Shown: positions 8,690 to 18,122, counted from the stretch's first letter. The stretch: 64,000 bases of DNA from 79-D21 sp022839995 (GCA_022839995.1 JALHIN010000010.1:1-64000), one strand, 5' to 3'. Program-made: numbers and translations. Notes: generated by a model not told the origin, from the letters alone.

Positions 8690-9811
8690 ATGTTTGTGCA
8701 ATTTCGTCCGACACGAATGGAAGTTTCGCTCGAAAACCTGAAATCGAATTTTGCGGCGGTCCGGGAGTGGGTTGGCCCCAGAGTCCAGCCGATTGCTGTC
8801 GTGAAGGCGAATGGATACGGGACAGGGATGATCCAGGCTGCAAGGGCCTTTCGGGATGGGGGCGCACAGCGCTTTGCCGTGGCAATCCCGGAAGAGGCGA
8901 TTGAGCTTCGGGAAAACGGTTTTGGTGAACCGATCCTCGTGCTTGGGGCCTCCGCTCCCTGTGCCGCCTTTGAGATGGTCCGGCAGGATATCGCTGCAGC
9001 CTGCACGGATTTGGACTTTGCACGGGCCATGAGCGAGGCTGCAGTCCGGCAGGGGAAACCTGCCCGCGTCCACCTGAAGATCGACACCGGGATGGGAAGG
9101 ATCGGCTTCCTCCCTGACCAGCTTCCCTCCGTCCTGAACGAAATCCTTGCCCTGCCCGGACTGGAGGTCGAAGGGGTTTTTACTCATTTCGCAACTGCGG
9201 ACGAAATTAACCTTGACTATACGCGGTGGCAATTCCGCCGCTTTGGAGATGTCCTGGAACTCCTGCGATCGCGAAACGTGGGGGTTCGGATCCGCCATGC
9301 CTGCAATAGCGCAGCGACGCTGTCCCTTCCGGAGATGCACCTTGACGCGGTTCGCCCGGGAGTGATCCTTTACGGGATGTGGCCTTCCGCCGCCGTCCGA
9401 AGAAGTGTCGAGCTGAAACCGGTCTTCGAGGTGAAGACGGCGATCGCGTGCTTGAGGACTCTCCCCGCAGGCAGCGGGATCAGTTATGGACTTCGGTACA
9501 TGACCCGGGGAGAGGAGAGAATCGCTGCCCTTCCGCTGGGGTACAATGACGGGTGGACACGGCTGCTGAACTTCAAGGCGGAGGTCCTCGTTCGGGGTCG
9601 CAGGGCTCCCGTTGTTGGAAGCATCTGCATGGACCAGTGCATGATCAACGTCAACCATATCCCGGAAGCGCAGGTGGGGGATGAAGTCGTCCTGATCGGT
9701 TCCCAGGGGGGGGAAACGATCACCGTCGACGAAGTCGCGGCAAGGCTGGGTACGATCAACTACGAGATCCCCGGGATGTTCTCGAGAAGGGTACCAAGGG
9801 TCTATGTCTGA
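8690..9811 (+). CDS. alr: Alanine racemase
   Basis: A PLP-dependent enzyme interconverting L- and D-alanine, needed for peptidoglycan and here also possibly for D-alanine catabolism. The PLP lysine motif AVVKANGYG is present with Lys39 (counting from ATG 8690). The second catalytic Tyr lies in the GSGISYG region, and SICMDQCMINV is the usual C-terminal domain motif. Start choice is uncertain: ATG 8690 is only three bases after AGGAGG, while GTG 8696 has a better 9-base spacing. Upstream ATGs inside the hairpin are less likely. Length is about 373 residues, normal for Alr. Confidence 0.95.
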   Translation: MFVQFRPTRMEVSLENLKSNFAAVREWVGPRVQPIAVVKANGYGTGMIQAARAFRDGGAQRFAVAIPEEAIELRENGFGEPILVLGASAPCAAFEMVRQDIAAACTDLDFARAMSEAAVRQGKPARVHLKIDTGMGRIGFLPDQLPSVLNEILALPGLEVEGVFTHFATADEINLDYTRWQFRRFGDVLELLRSRNVGVRIRHACNSAATLSLPEMHLDAVRPGVILYGMWPSAAVRRSVELKPVFEVKTAIACLRTLPAGSGISYGLRYMTRGEERIAALPLGYNDGWTRLLNFKAEVLVRGRRAPVVGSICMDQCMINVNHIPEAQVGDEVVLIGSQGGETITVDEVAARLGTINYEIPGMFSRRVPRVYV

Positions 9812-9856
9812 AATGGTTTACAAGATGAAGCCGAAAAAGAAGGAGCGTGTTGAAGA

Positions 9857-11071
9857 ATGAAGTTTTCAAAACGGATCACGGGTATGCAAGCATCCCCGAT
9901 CAGGAAACTTGTCCCCTATGCGAACGAAGCCAAAGCGAAAGGGAAAAAGGTCTACCACCTGAACATAGGCCAACCCGACATCGTCACGCCGGCGGGTTTC
10001 TTCGAGGCCATCCGCAACTTTAGGGAAGACGTTTTGGCCTATTCCACCTCGGCAGGGAGCAACGAACTGATCGACGCGATCCGAAAGTATTACGAGGGTT
10101 ACGGGATCGAATACGGGCGCGAGCACATCATCATCACGAACGGCGGCAGCGAAGCGTTGATGTTTGCCATGATTGCCCTCTGTGATCCCGGAGACGAAAT
10201 CCTGGTTCCTGAACCGTTCTATACGAACTACAATGGGTTCGGCCAGGCCGTCAACGTTTCCATCAAGCCCATCACGACCAAGGCGGAATGCGGGTTCCAT
10301 CTTCCGGCCGCGGCAGAGATCGAAAAGTTGGTCGGCCCGAACACGAAGGCGATCCTCATCTCGAACCCCGGAAATCCGACGGGGGTTGTCTACACCGACC
10401 AGGAGATCCAGATGCTCGCGGAGATCGCCAGGAAACGAGACCTCTTCATCATCTCCGATGAGGTTTACAGGGAGTTCGTGTACGATGGGCTGAAGTACAC
10501 GAGTTTCGGGACGATCAAGGAAATCGAAGACCGGGTGATCCTGGTCGATTCCGTTTCGAAGCGGTACAGCGCCTGCGGAGCCAGGATCGGCTGCATTTCC
10601 TCGAAGAACGCGGAGCTCATGTCGCAGGTCATGAAGCTTGCCCAGGGGAGGCTTTGTGTCCCAACCCTCGAACAGGTCGGGGCTGCGGAACTGTACAAGA
10701 CTCCTATGTCCTACCTAAAGGAGGTCAACGAGGAATACACGCGCCGGAGGAACATCCTATACAAGGCACTGAAGGAAATGCCCGGTGTCATCTGCGAAGA
10801 ACCGAAGGGAGCTTTCTATGTGGTGGTTAAGCTTCCGGTCGACAACGCGGAAAAATTCGTCATCTGGATGCTGAAGGATTTCGATGTGGACGGGGAAACG
10901 GTCATGATGGCCCCGGCGGAAGGCTTTTACGCGACTCCGGGACTTGGACGGGATGAAGTGCGGCTGGCCTACGTCCTGAAGGAGAAGGACCTCGCCCGCG
11001 CGATGGACATCCTGAAGGCGGGCCTTGAAGCGTATCCCGGGCGCGTGGAAGCCGTTTCCGTCTCCGCCTGA
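9857..11071 (+). CDS. Class I/II pyridoxal-phosphate aminotransferase
   Basis: A 404-residue fold-type I aminotransferase, probably aspartate or alanine aminotransferase. Visible motifs are NIGQPDIVTP near the N-terminus, NPGNPTG, SDEVYREF and the PLP lysine in SVSKRYSACGARIG. A C-terminal arginine for substrate carboxylate binding is expected around GRDEVRLAY. It follows alr and the alanine/glycine symporter, which favours a role in alanine-pyruvate or aspartate-oxaloacetate exchange during amino acid fermentation. The exact substrate is not decidable by eye. Confidence 0.9.
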   Translation: MKFSKRITGMQASPIRKLVPYANEAKAKGKKVYHLNIGQPDIVTPAGFFEAIRNFREDVLAYSTSAGSNELIDAIRKYYEGYGIEYGREHIIITNGGSEALMFAMIALCDPGDEILVPEPFYTNYNGFGQAVNVSIKPITTKAECGFHLPAAAEIEKLVGPNTKAILISNPGNPTGVVYTDQEIQMLAEIARKRDLFIISDEVYREFVYDGLKYTSFGTIKEIEDRVILVDSVSKRYSACGARIGCISSKNAELMSQVMKLAQGRLCVPTLEQVGAAELYKTPMSYLKEVNEEYTRRRNILYKALKEMPGVICEEPKGAFYVVVKLPVDNAEKFVIWMLKDFDVDGETVMMAPAEGFYATPGLGRDEVRLAYVLKEKDLARAMDILKAGLEAYPGRVEAVSVSA

Positions 11072-11092
11072 AAACGGGAATCGAGCTTCTGG

Positions 11093-11131
11093 AGGGCTCC
11101 CCGGCGCCATTGAAGGGCGGCAGGGAGCCCT
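11093..11131 (+). terminator. Possible weak terminator after the aminotransferase gene
   Basis: A 9-bp stem (11093-11101 with 11123-11131) has a 21-base loop and is followed by a short T-containing tail (TTGCAATTT). The large loop and interrupted T-run make it weak. Confidence 0.35.
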
Positions 11132-11165
11132 TTGCAATTTCACGGGAAGGCAGGTTGAACCCATC

Positions 11166-13331
11166 ATGCTGATCGTCAGGGAAGCTCACGCGGGTGATGT
11201 AGATCGGGGGATTGCCAGGATCGATCCGAAGGACATGGCATTTTACGGGTTTTCCGAAGGCGACCTGGTGCTGATCGAAGGGAAACGTTCGTATCCGGTA
11301 CGGGTCTTGCCCTGCGAAGTGGATGATCGAGGCAAATCCTTGATCCTTGTTGATCGAGTGACGAGGGATAACCTGGGTGTCGCCCTTGGTGAAAAAGTTG
11401 ACCTGATACGGGCAAAATGCGAAAGGGCGCTCGACGTGACGCTGGTGCAGCTATCTGGAGAACCCGTGTCGGATTTTCCGGGCGGAATAGTCCTCCTCGC
11501 TTCCTTCCTGCAGGGAAAGGGCCTTCTTCGGGGAGGAAGGATTCGCGGAACGATTCTGGGCAACAGCCGGTGCGAATTCCTCGTTAAAAAGACAACTCCT
11601 GGCGGAGTCGTTCTCGTCGTTGAAGAAACCGAAATCAGGCTGGAAGGCGAAACTGCAGGGGCGAGACGGGAACCGAACACCAGGCAACGGGTCTCCTACG
11701 AGGACATCGGAGGATTGGGGCCTCAGATCCGGCGAATCCGGGAGATGGTCGAAGTGCCCCTGAGGTTCCCCGAGGTCTTCAGGAAACTCGGGATCGAACC
11801 GCCAAAAGGAATCCTTTTATTCGGCCCCCCGGGATCCGGAAAAACCGCGCTGGCCCGAGCGGTGGCAAACGAATCGAACATTTTCTTTACCTCGATCTCA
11901 GGTCCGGAGATCATCGGCAAGTATTACGGGGAAAGCGAAGCGAGACTCAGGGCAGTGTTTGAAGAAGCGAACCGGAACGCTCCCGCCGTCCTTTTTATCG
12001 ACGAAATCGACGCGATCGCGCCGAAGCGCGAAGAAATGGGAAGCGAAAAACAGGTAGAAAGAAGAGTTGTCGCCCAGCTTTTGGCCCTGATGGACGGACT
12101 CGAATCGCGCGGGAAGGTCATCGTCATGGCTGCGACCAACATCCCCAACGCTTTGGATCCTGCTTTGAGAAGGCCCGGCAGGTTCGACCGGGAGATTGCC
12201 ATTCCTGTCCCGAACCGACAGGGACGCCTGGAGATCCTGCAAATTCACACCCGCGGGATGCCCCTTTCGGAAGATGTGGATTTGCATGGGCTGGCGAACC
12301 GTACGCACGGCTTCGTAGGGGCCGATCTCGAGGCTCTTGCCAAAGAAGCGGCGATGAGCGCGCTTCGTCGGTTTCTGACTTCTCTCGAGCTTCAGAAAGG
12401 AGATTCCCGGAATGACCTCCTGGAAAGGCTTCAAGTGACCTCCGGGGATTTCGAGGAAGCTCTCAAAGAAGTTGAGCCTTCTGCGCTGAGAGAAGTTTTC
12501 CTCGATGTTCCCGAAGTGGGATGGGAGGATATCGGCGGGTTCCAAAGCGTCAAGGAAGCTCTGCGGCAGGCGGTAGAATGGCCGCTTCTCAACGAAGAAC
12601 TTTTCCGGCAGCTTGATGCACGCCCTCCCCGGGGCATCCTGATTCACGGCCGCGGAGGTTCCGGAAAAAGCCTGCTTGTCAAAGCGCTGGCCCGGGAAAC
12701 GGGCCTGAATTTCATCTATGTCCAGGGACCGGCATTGCTGTCGCGCTATATCGGAGAAGGAGAAAAGGCCCTCCGTCACGCGTTCCACGTGGCGAGGCAG
12801 TCATCCCCTTCCATTCTATGCCTGGATGGGATCGATTCCCTCTTCCCCTCGCAGGATGGCTTGGAGCGAAATCCCGTCTCGGAAAGGCTGATTGCGCAGT
12901 TTTGTGCCGAAATGAACGGAATCGCAGACATGCGGGGAGTTTCAGTCATCGGAACGGCTATCGATCCGAAGGGGCTGGATACGAGGGTGAGGGGTGCCGG
13001 GCGTTTTGAAATTGAAATCGGGCTTTCGGATCCCAATGAAGCGGAACGGTTGGAGATCCTTTCCGTTCTGACCAGGCGAAAACCTCTTTCTTCAGAGGTC
13101 AGCCTTGCGCGGCTTGCCTGCGAAACGGAAGGGATGAACGGAGCGGAACTGGAGAACCTCTGCCGCTCAGCCGCGGAAGAAGCGATGAGGGAACATCTCG
13201 GGAAGGCTTTCACGAATGGCCTGGTGGAGATCGGCCCGCAGCATTTTGAGACGGCGCTCCGGAAGCTCCGGAGGATTCTGTATAATGAATCCGAATCCCA
13301 GTCGGGGGAAAAGAATCGGAAGGGGAGCTAG
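11166..13331 (+). CDS. Cdc48/VAT-type AAA+ ATPase with degenerate second ATPase domain
   Basis: A 721-residue protein with the Cdc48/VAT layout: an N-terminal substrate-binding domain (about 1-180) and two AAA+ modules. D1 has Walker A GPPGSGKT (220-227), Walker B VLFIDEID (275-282) and the RRPGRFDRE arginine-finger region. D2 has Walker A GRGGSGKS (495-502), but Walker B reads ILCLDGID, with Gly555 in place of the catalytic Glu. Its sensor-1 Asn also appears replaced (GTAIDP). So D2 may bind but not hydrolyse ATP. These proteins unfold substrates and are common in archaea but scattered in bacteria. ATG 11166 was chosen because the N-domain begins there; a more upstream start would overlap the aminotransferase. 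Confidence 0.9.
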   Translation: MLIVREAHAGDVDRGIARIDPKDMAFYGFSEGDLVLIEGKRSYPVRVLPCEVDDRGKSLILVDRVTRDNLGVALGEKVDLIRAKCERALDVTLVQLSGEPVSDFPGGIVLLASFLQGKGLLRGGRIRGTILGNSRCEFLVKKTTPGGVVLVVEETEIRLEGETAGARREPNTRQRVSYEDIGGLGPQIRRIREMVEVPLRFPEVFRKLGIEPPKGILLFGPPGSGKTALARAVANESNIFFTSISGPEIIGKYYGESEARLRAVFEEANRNAPAVLFIDEIDAIAPKREEMGSEKQVERRVVAQLLALMDGLESRGKVIVMAATNIPNALDPALRRPGRFDREIAIPVPNRQGRLEILQIHTRGMPLSEDVDLHGLANRTHGFVGADLEALAKEAAMSALRRFLTSLELQKGDSRNDLLERLQVTSGDFEEALKEVEPSALREVFLDVPEVGWEDIGGFQSVKEALRQAVEWPLLNEELFRQLDARPPRGILIHGRGGSGKSLLVKALARETGLNFIYVQGPALLSRYIGEGEKALRHAFHVARQSSPSILCLDGIDSLFPSQDGLERNPVSERLIAQFCAEMNGIADMRGVSVIGTAIDPKGLDTRVRGAGRFEIEIGLSDPNEAERLEILSVLTRRKPLSSEVSLARLACETEGMNGAELENLCRSAAEEAMREHLGKAFTNGLVEIGPQHFETALRKLRRILYNESESQSGEKNRKGS

Positions 13332-13333
13332 CG

Positions 13334-15280
13334 ATGGAAAAACTTTGGGACCTGAACCTCAAGTCGTTCCCGGTGAAACGGCTTTCGCCGGACCAAGCCG
13401 CCAGGATTACTGAAATCGCCAGGCACTGCAGGGCCTGGGCCGTAACGATGACGACGGTGGCAAACAGCGGACATCCGGCAGGTTCTCTTTCAAGCATGGA
13501 GATGTTCCTTCTGACCTACGCCGTAGCGAACCTGACCCCGGAAAACTGGGAAACCCAAAATCGCGATTTCGTGGTCGTCAGCCATGGGCACACGTCTCCA
13601 GGAGTCTACGCGGCGCTTGCTGCACACGGCTTCATTCGCTCCGAGGAGGCCATGGCGCATTTTCGGCAGGCAGGGAGCCCTTTTTCGGGTCATGTCGAGA
13701 AAAAGGTACCGGGCATTGACTGGGGCACGGGGAACCTTGGCCAGGGGCTTTCAGCCGGAGTCGGCTACGCGTTGGCCTGCCGGGCCAGGGCCTGGGAAGG
13801 GAAAGTCTTTGTCCTCATGAGCGACGGCGAGCAGGTCAAGGGGCAGGTTGCCGAAGCCCGGAGAATGGCGGTCAAGGAAAAGCTGGACAATCTTTTGGTC
13901 CTGGTGGATTACAACCACATCCAGATCTCGGGAAGGATCGAAGAGGTCATGCCTGCAAATCTTCCAGCTCTCTGGGAAGCGGATGGCTGGAAAGTGCACC
14001 ATTGTGACGGACAGGACCCGGCAGATCTCTACCAGGCGATGGTGGCTGCCGGCAACTGCGGAGGCCCTGCGGTTGTCTTCTGTCGAAACAGGATGGGTCG
14101 AGGGGTCTCCTTCATGGAGGACGTACCGGATTACCACGGAAAAGCAGCGGTCGGGAAAGAGTACGAAAAGGCGATGGCGGAACTCGGATTTTCCCCCGCC
14201 CTGGCGGAAGAGGCGACACGCCGCCGACGTTCGGAAAATCCATCCGTCCCGGAAAAACGGGGATATGACCCGGTTTGCATTGAAACGGGTGAGCCCGTCA
14301 CGTATGGGGCGGAGGTCAGGACCGACAATCGCTCGGCCTTCGGGAAGGCGCTCGAGGATATCGGCAGGATCAATTACGGGAAAAGCGGCAGGACTCCCTT
14401 GCTGGTGTTTGACTGTGACCTTGCAGGTTCGGTGAAAACCGACGGGTTCGCGAAAAACTGCCCGGGTTGGTTCAAGGAGATGGGGATACAGGAGCATTCG
14501 ACGGCGACTGTCGCTGGAGCTGCCTCGTGCGGGGGAGTCATCAGCCTTTGGGCCGATTTCGGCGTGTTCGGGCTAGACGAAGTCTACAACCAGCAGAGAC
14601 TCAACGACATCAACGGAACGAATCTCAAACTCGCCCTTACCCACGTGGGACTTGACGTGGGTGAAGACGGGATGACCCACCAATGCATCGATTATGTCGG
14701 CCTTCTGAGGAACACCTTCGGGTGGAAACTGGTTGTCCCAGCGGACCCGAACCAGGCGGACCGGGCGACGCGATGGGCCGTTCGGACGATGGGCAACGTG
14801 TGCCTGGCGATGGGAAGAAGCAAGTTGCCGGTCCTGACCGACGAAACCGGGAACCCGCTGTTCGGAGGAAACTACTCTTTTTCGTACGGAAAAACGGACG
14901 TGCTCCGGGAAGGCCGGGACGGGAGCATCTTCTGCATGGGCCAGATGGCCCACAGGGCTCTCGCAGCTTGGGAAAAGCTTGTCGCGGTGGGCATCCGGCC
15001 GTTGCTTCTCCATGTTTCCTGTCCCCTGGAAATCGATGAGGAGGCGTTGGGCCTGGCATTGTCGACCGGTGCAATCCTCACGCTCGAGGACCATCACTGG
15101 AGAACGGGCCTGGGAAGCGGAATCGCGATGCGCCTGGCCGAAGGCGGGGAACGGGTTCGTTTTCGTGCGATGGGTGTCCACCGGTACGGGGATTCCGGAT
15201 CGTCGGATGAAGTGGTTGAGAAAATGGGATTATCCCCCGACGCTCTTGTAAAGGCGTTCCTTTCTTTGACCCGGCAATAG
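13334..15280 (+). CDS. tkt: Transketolase
   Basis: A 648-residue full-length transketolase with N- and C-terminal halves in one chain. It transfers two-carbon ketol units in the non-oxidative pentose phosphate pathway using thiamine diphosphate. Motifs are NSGHPAGSLSS near residue 45, WGTGNLGQGLSAGVG, the ThDP/Mg site LMSDGEQ with VDYNHIQISG, and the catalytic-Glu segment MGIQEHST in the Pyr domain. ATG 13334 lies two bases after the stop of the Cdc48 gene, with AAGGGGAG upstream, so the two genes are probably co-transcribed. It is needed in a fermenter to make pentoses and erythrose-4-phosphate. Confidence 0.95.
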   Translation: MEKLWDLNLKSFPVKRLSPDQAARITEIARHCRAWAVTMTTVANSGHPAGSLSSMEMFLLTYAVANLTPENWETQNRDFVVVSHGHTSPGVYAALAAHGFIRSEEAMAHFRQAGSPFSGHVEKKVPGIDWGTGNLGQGLSAGVGYALACRARAWEGKVFVLMSDGEQVKGQVAEARRMAVKEKLDNLLVLVDYNHIQISGRIEEVMPANLPALWEADGWKVHHCDGQDPADLYQAMVAAGNCGGPAVVFCRNRMGRGVSFMEDVPDYHGKAAVGKEYEKAMAELGFSPALAEEATRRRRSENPSVPEKRGYDPVCIETGEPVTYGAEVRTDNRSAFGKALEDIGRINYGKSGRTPLLVFDCDLAGSVKTDGFAKNCPGWFKEMGIQEHSTATVAGAASCGGVISLWADFGVFGLDEVYNQQRLNDINGTNLKLALTHVGLDVGEDGMTHQCIDYVGLLRNTFGWKLVVPADPNQADRATRWAVRTMGNVCLAMGRSKLPVLTDETGNPLFGGNYSFSYGKTDVLREGRDGSIFCMGQMAHRALAAWEKLVAVGIRPLLLHVSCPLEIDEEALGLALSTGAILTLEDHHWRTGLGSGIAMRLAEGGERVRFRAMGVHRYGDSGSSDEVVEKMGLSPDALVKAFLSLTRQ

Positions 15281-15422
15281 CGCGAAGCAGATCCCTTCCG
15301 CCCGAATGCTGGAGACGTAATGCGGCCGAAACCGTCGCAGGACAACCTCCCCCGGGAGAAAAACCCGGTCGGGAAGGGGAATTACCGCGGCATTGCCGCT
15401 GCCGAAACAACCGGTGGGGTGA

Positions 15423-15980
15423 ATGGTGAACAAAGAACGCGTGCTTTTGCATTGCTGCTGTGCTCCGGATACGACTGTTCCCCTACACCGTCTGCAGTCG
15501 GAGGGGAAGGAAGTTGTTTGTGCATTTTACGGATCCAACATCCATCCCGAAGACGAATACCAGTGGCGGCTCGAGGAGATGGAAAAAGTGGCCGCCGCTT
15601 TCAGGGCTGATTTGAAAATTCTCCCCTATGAGCCGAGGGAGTGGCTGAGGTTTTGCGGTTTGCTGGCCGGTGCAGGAGAAGGAGGTTCCCGGTGTGGCCT
15701 CTGTTTCTCGCTTCAGCTGATGGCAGCCGCCCGTTGCGCGGTGGAAGAACACTGCGATGGACTTTGCACGACCCTCACGATAAGCCCGCATAAGAACCCT
15801 CTCCTGATCCACCGGATCGGGCGAGCGGTTGCGGTAAAAAACGGTTTGCTATGGATCGAACGAACCTGGAGAAAAAACGGCGGGTTTCTCGAATCCGTCC
15901 GGGAAAGCCGGAGACTGGGGATTCGCCGGCAAAACTATTGTGGTTGCGTGTTTAGCCGAAAAGGAGATGGATCGCCATGA
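15423..15980 (+). CDS. queH: Epoxyqueuosine reductase QueH
   Basis: QueH (formerly DUF208) reduces epoxyqueuosine to queuosine at the tRNA wobble position and replaces QueG in many anaerobes. The 185-residue product has the expected cysteine clusters: LLHCCCAPD near the N-terminus, RCGLCF in the middle and YCGCVFS at the C-terminus, which bind an Fe-S cluster and a second metal. ATG 15423 follows GGTGGGGTGA. The 142 bases before it contain two small GC-rich hairpins without a recognisable riboswitch. Its stop overlaps the next start (ATGA), so the two genes are coupled. Confidence 0.93.
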   Translation: MVNKERVLLHCCCAPDTTVPLHRLQSEGKEVVCAFYGSNIHPEDEYQWRLEEMEKVAAAFRADLKILPYEPREWLRFCGLLAGAGEGGSRCGLCFSLQLMAAARCAVEEHCDGLCTTLTISPHKNPLLIHRIGRAVAVKNGLLWIERTWRKNGGFLESVRESRRLGIRRQNYCGCVFSRKGDGSP

Positions 15981-16960
15981 GCAAGGAAGAACCGGCCTCT
16001 CTCGGTCTCGGAAAACTCCCGCCCAAGCAGCTGCAGATGAAAATCCTGCGTTTCATCGGTTCCGAGAGACCCGAAGTGAAAATCGGACCAAAAATCGGAG
16101 AAGATGCGGCTGTTATCGATTGGCCCGAGGGGAAGTTCCTGGTCGTTTCATCGGACCCGATTGTGGGGGCGAAACGCGGGGCAGGCAAGCTGCTGGTTCT
16201 CGTCAACTCGAACGACATTTTTTCCAAGGGCGGAGAACCGGCTTACCTTGTGGTGACGATGATCCTTCCCGTCAAAGAAGGGGCCGAGCAGGCCTCACGC
16301 CTTATGGCTGAAATCGATGAAGCCTGCAGGGAGGCTGGAATTGCGATCGTCGGCGGCCACACCGAATTCACCGACCGGTACGATGCGCCGGTCCTCGCCG
16401 GAACCATCTTCGGAACGGCGCCGAAGGTCCTGAAATCGGAAGATGTCCGGCCTGGGGACGTCCTTCTCATGACGAAACATGCAGGCCTGGAAGGAATGAC
16501 CATCCTGGCACAGGATCGGCCGGATTTGCTAGCAACCTGCCTTGAAGCCGGCGAAGTCGGGGAGGTCCGAAGTTGGACAACTTCCCTTTCGATTGGCCCG
16601 GAGGCCCGTTGCCTGGGCCCTATGGCGCGCTTCATGCACGACCCGACCGAAGGCGGGGTCCTTGGCGGTCTCTCGGAAATCGCCTGCCAGGTCCCATGGG
16701 GATTGGAACTGGATGCCGGTTCGATCCAGGTGCACCCGCTTACCTTAAAGGCCTCGCACAAGCTTGGATTTGACCCGCTTCGACTGATTTCCTCAGGGGT
16801 CCTTTTGGCGGTCCTTCCCAAGGAAACCGTCGAAGCGGCGAGGATGGAACTGGCAAGAAAGGGGATCCTCTCTTCCGTCATCGGGAAAGTGGTGGAAGGG
16901 AAAGGAAATTGCCCCGAGAGTTTCACGGAGGAGTTATGGGGGCTTTTGGCACGGAAATGA
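15977..16960 (+). CDS. PurM/HypE-like AIR synthase family protein
   Basis: A 327-residue protein of the AIR synthase-related superfamily. The N-terminal half has IGEDAAVIDWPEG and NSNDIFSKGGEPAYLV, typical ATP/Mg binding elements; the C-terminal half has MHDPTEGGVLGGLSEIA, close to HypE and related proteins. It lacks the Cys/Sec-containing N-terminal loop of selenophosphate synthetase and the PRIC tail of HypE. It is therefore probably neither of these but a sister family of unknown substrate. It overlaps queH by four bases and the following M24 peptidase gene, suggesting co-expression. Confidence 0.8.
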   Translation: MSKEEPASLGLGKLPPKQLQMKILRFIGSERPEVKIGPKIGEDAAVIDWPEGKFLVVSSDPIVGAKRGAGKLLVLVNSNDIFSKGGEPAYLVVTMILPVKEGAEQASRLMAEIDEACREAGIAIVGGHTEFTDRYDAPVLAGTIFGTAPKVLKSEDVRPGDVLLMTKHAGLEGMTILAQDRPDLLATCLEAGEVGEVRSWTTSLSIGPEARCLGPMARFMHDPTEGGVLGGLSEIACQVPWGLELDAGSIQVHPLTLKASHKLGFDPLRLISSGVLLAVLPKETVEAARMELARKGILSSVIGKVVEGKGNCPESFTEELWGLLARK

Positions 16961-18081
16961 GCGGACCAGGAAATGGCGCCGACTCCCCTTACCGGCTTCG
17001 GCATTCGCACCTGCGAAGGGGCTTGGAACGCATCGGGGCCGAAGCGCTGGTAGTCTTCTGCCTGGAGGCTCGGAACTGGGAGAACGTGTTTTACCTGACC
17101 GGATTCAGGGGAAGTCATTCGGCTCTGATCGCCGGGTTTGATTATTGCATTCTCGTGACGGACGGACGGTACCTGAAACAGGCGGCAGAACAGGCTTCGG
17201 TCGATATCGCCGAGCAAAAGAACGGCGGGCTGATCTCCACCGTCCTCGAGATCCTTCAAAAAAGGAAGATCCGGAAAACTGCCCTGGAATACCGAAAAAT
17301 CCCGCATTCCGTTGCCCTTTCCCTCTTCGGCCAGACGACGATGGAATGGGCGGACGGATCTATCCTGCTGGAAGAGTTGCGTAGGAAGAAGAGCCTTGCG
17401 GAGGCCAACTCCGTTGCCGCGGCAGGGGAGATTTGCGGCGTTGCCCTGAAGGAACTCCTTGTGACCCTGGCACCGGGAGTGACTGAACGGCAGATCGCCG
17501 CGAAGCTGGAATTTTCCTTAAGAATGAACGGGGCGGAAAGCACTTGGGGAGAACACGAATTCATCGTAGCCTCCGGCCTTCGGTCCGTCTTGCCGCACGG
17601 GACTCCCACGAACAAGAGGGTTAACAAGGGAGAATGGCTTACCCTGGACTTCGGAGCGCGGGTGGGCGGATATCTCTGTGATGTCACCAGGAACATCGCA
17701 TTCGGACCGGTGCCGCAGGAGGCCCTGAATCTCCACTCGCTGCTGGAGAAAGCCCAGGAGGAAGCTTTTCGGCACATTCGCCCCGGAATCACGGGGAGCG
17801 AGGTGGATGCCGCTGCCCGAGAGGTCATCTGCGATGCAGGCTATGGAGGAGCCTTCACACACGGTCTCGGGCACGGCCTGGGTCTTGAACTGCATGAAGC
17901 TCCGAGGCTTTCACGTTCTTCCGAGGATGTCCTCCAGGAAGGAGATATCGTTACGATCGAACCCGGGGTTTACCTGGACGGTTTTGGAGGAATGCGCCTG
18001 GAAGACGATTGCCTGGTGACGGAATCCGGAGGGGTTTGGCTGACAAAGGGTGTTCCTGGCGGGCTTCTTCAGATCCTGTGA
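16936..18081 (+). CDS. Xaa-Pro aminopeptidase-like M24 metallopeptidase
   Basis: A peptidase family M24 (pita-bread fold) protein of about 381 residues with an N-terminal creatinase-like domain. The five metal ligands can be seen: Asp in LTLDFGA, Asp in CDVTRN, His in GLGHGLGLELHEAP, Glu in TIEPGVY and Glu in MRLEDD. It likely removes N-terminal residues before proline, helping a peptide-fermenting cell recycle proline peptides. The start is uncertain: ATG 16936 is two bases from GGAGGAG, while ATG 16957 overlaps the preceding stop as ATGA but has a poor ribosome site. Confidence 0.9.
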   Translation: MGAFGTEMSGPGNGADSPYRLRHSHLRRGLERIGAEALVVFCLEARNWENVFYLTGFRGSHSALIAGFDYCILVTDGRYLKQAAEQASVDIAEQKNGGLISTVLEILQKRKIRKTALEYRKIPHSVALSLFGQTTMEWADGSILLEELRRKKSLAEANSVAAAGEICGVALKELLVTLAPGVTERQIAAKLEFSLRMNGAESTWGEHEFIVASGLRSVLPHGTPTNKRVNKGEWLTLDFGARVGGYLCDVTRNIAFGPVPQEALNLHSLLEKAQEEAFRHIRPGITGSEVDAAAREVICDAGYGGAFTHGLGHGLGLELHEAPRLSRSSEDVLQEGDIVTIEPGVYLDGFGGMRLEDDCLVTESGGVWLTKGVPGGLLQIL

Positions 18082-18093
18082 CGCTCTGGAAGG

Positions 18094-18122
18094 TTGCAGG
18101 GGAAGAAAGCCCAAAGTATAAT
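18094..18122 (+). promoter_or_regulatory. Sigma-70-type promoter for rubredoxin
   Basis: TTGCAG (18094-18099) and a perfect TATAAT (18117-18122) are separated by 17 bases. They lie in the gap between the peptidase and rubredoxin genes and give a leader of about 30 bases before TTG 18161. Confidence 0.65.

Noticed and set aside
15281..15422. Possible riboswitch before queH
   Set aside because: Two small hairpins are visible, but no preQ1 or cobalamin consensus could be recognised.
15977..16960. Selenophosphate synthetase (selD) expected in a Sec-using genome
   Set aside because: The product has the AIR synthase fold pattern but no Cys/Sec-containing N-terminal loop, so selD must be elsewhere.
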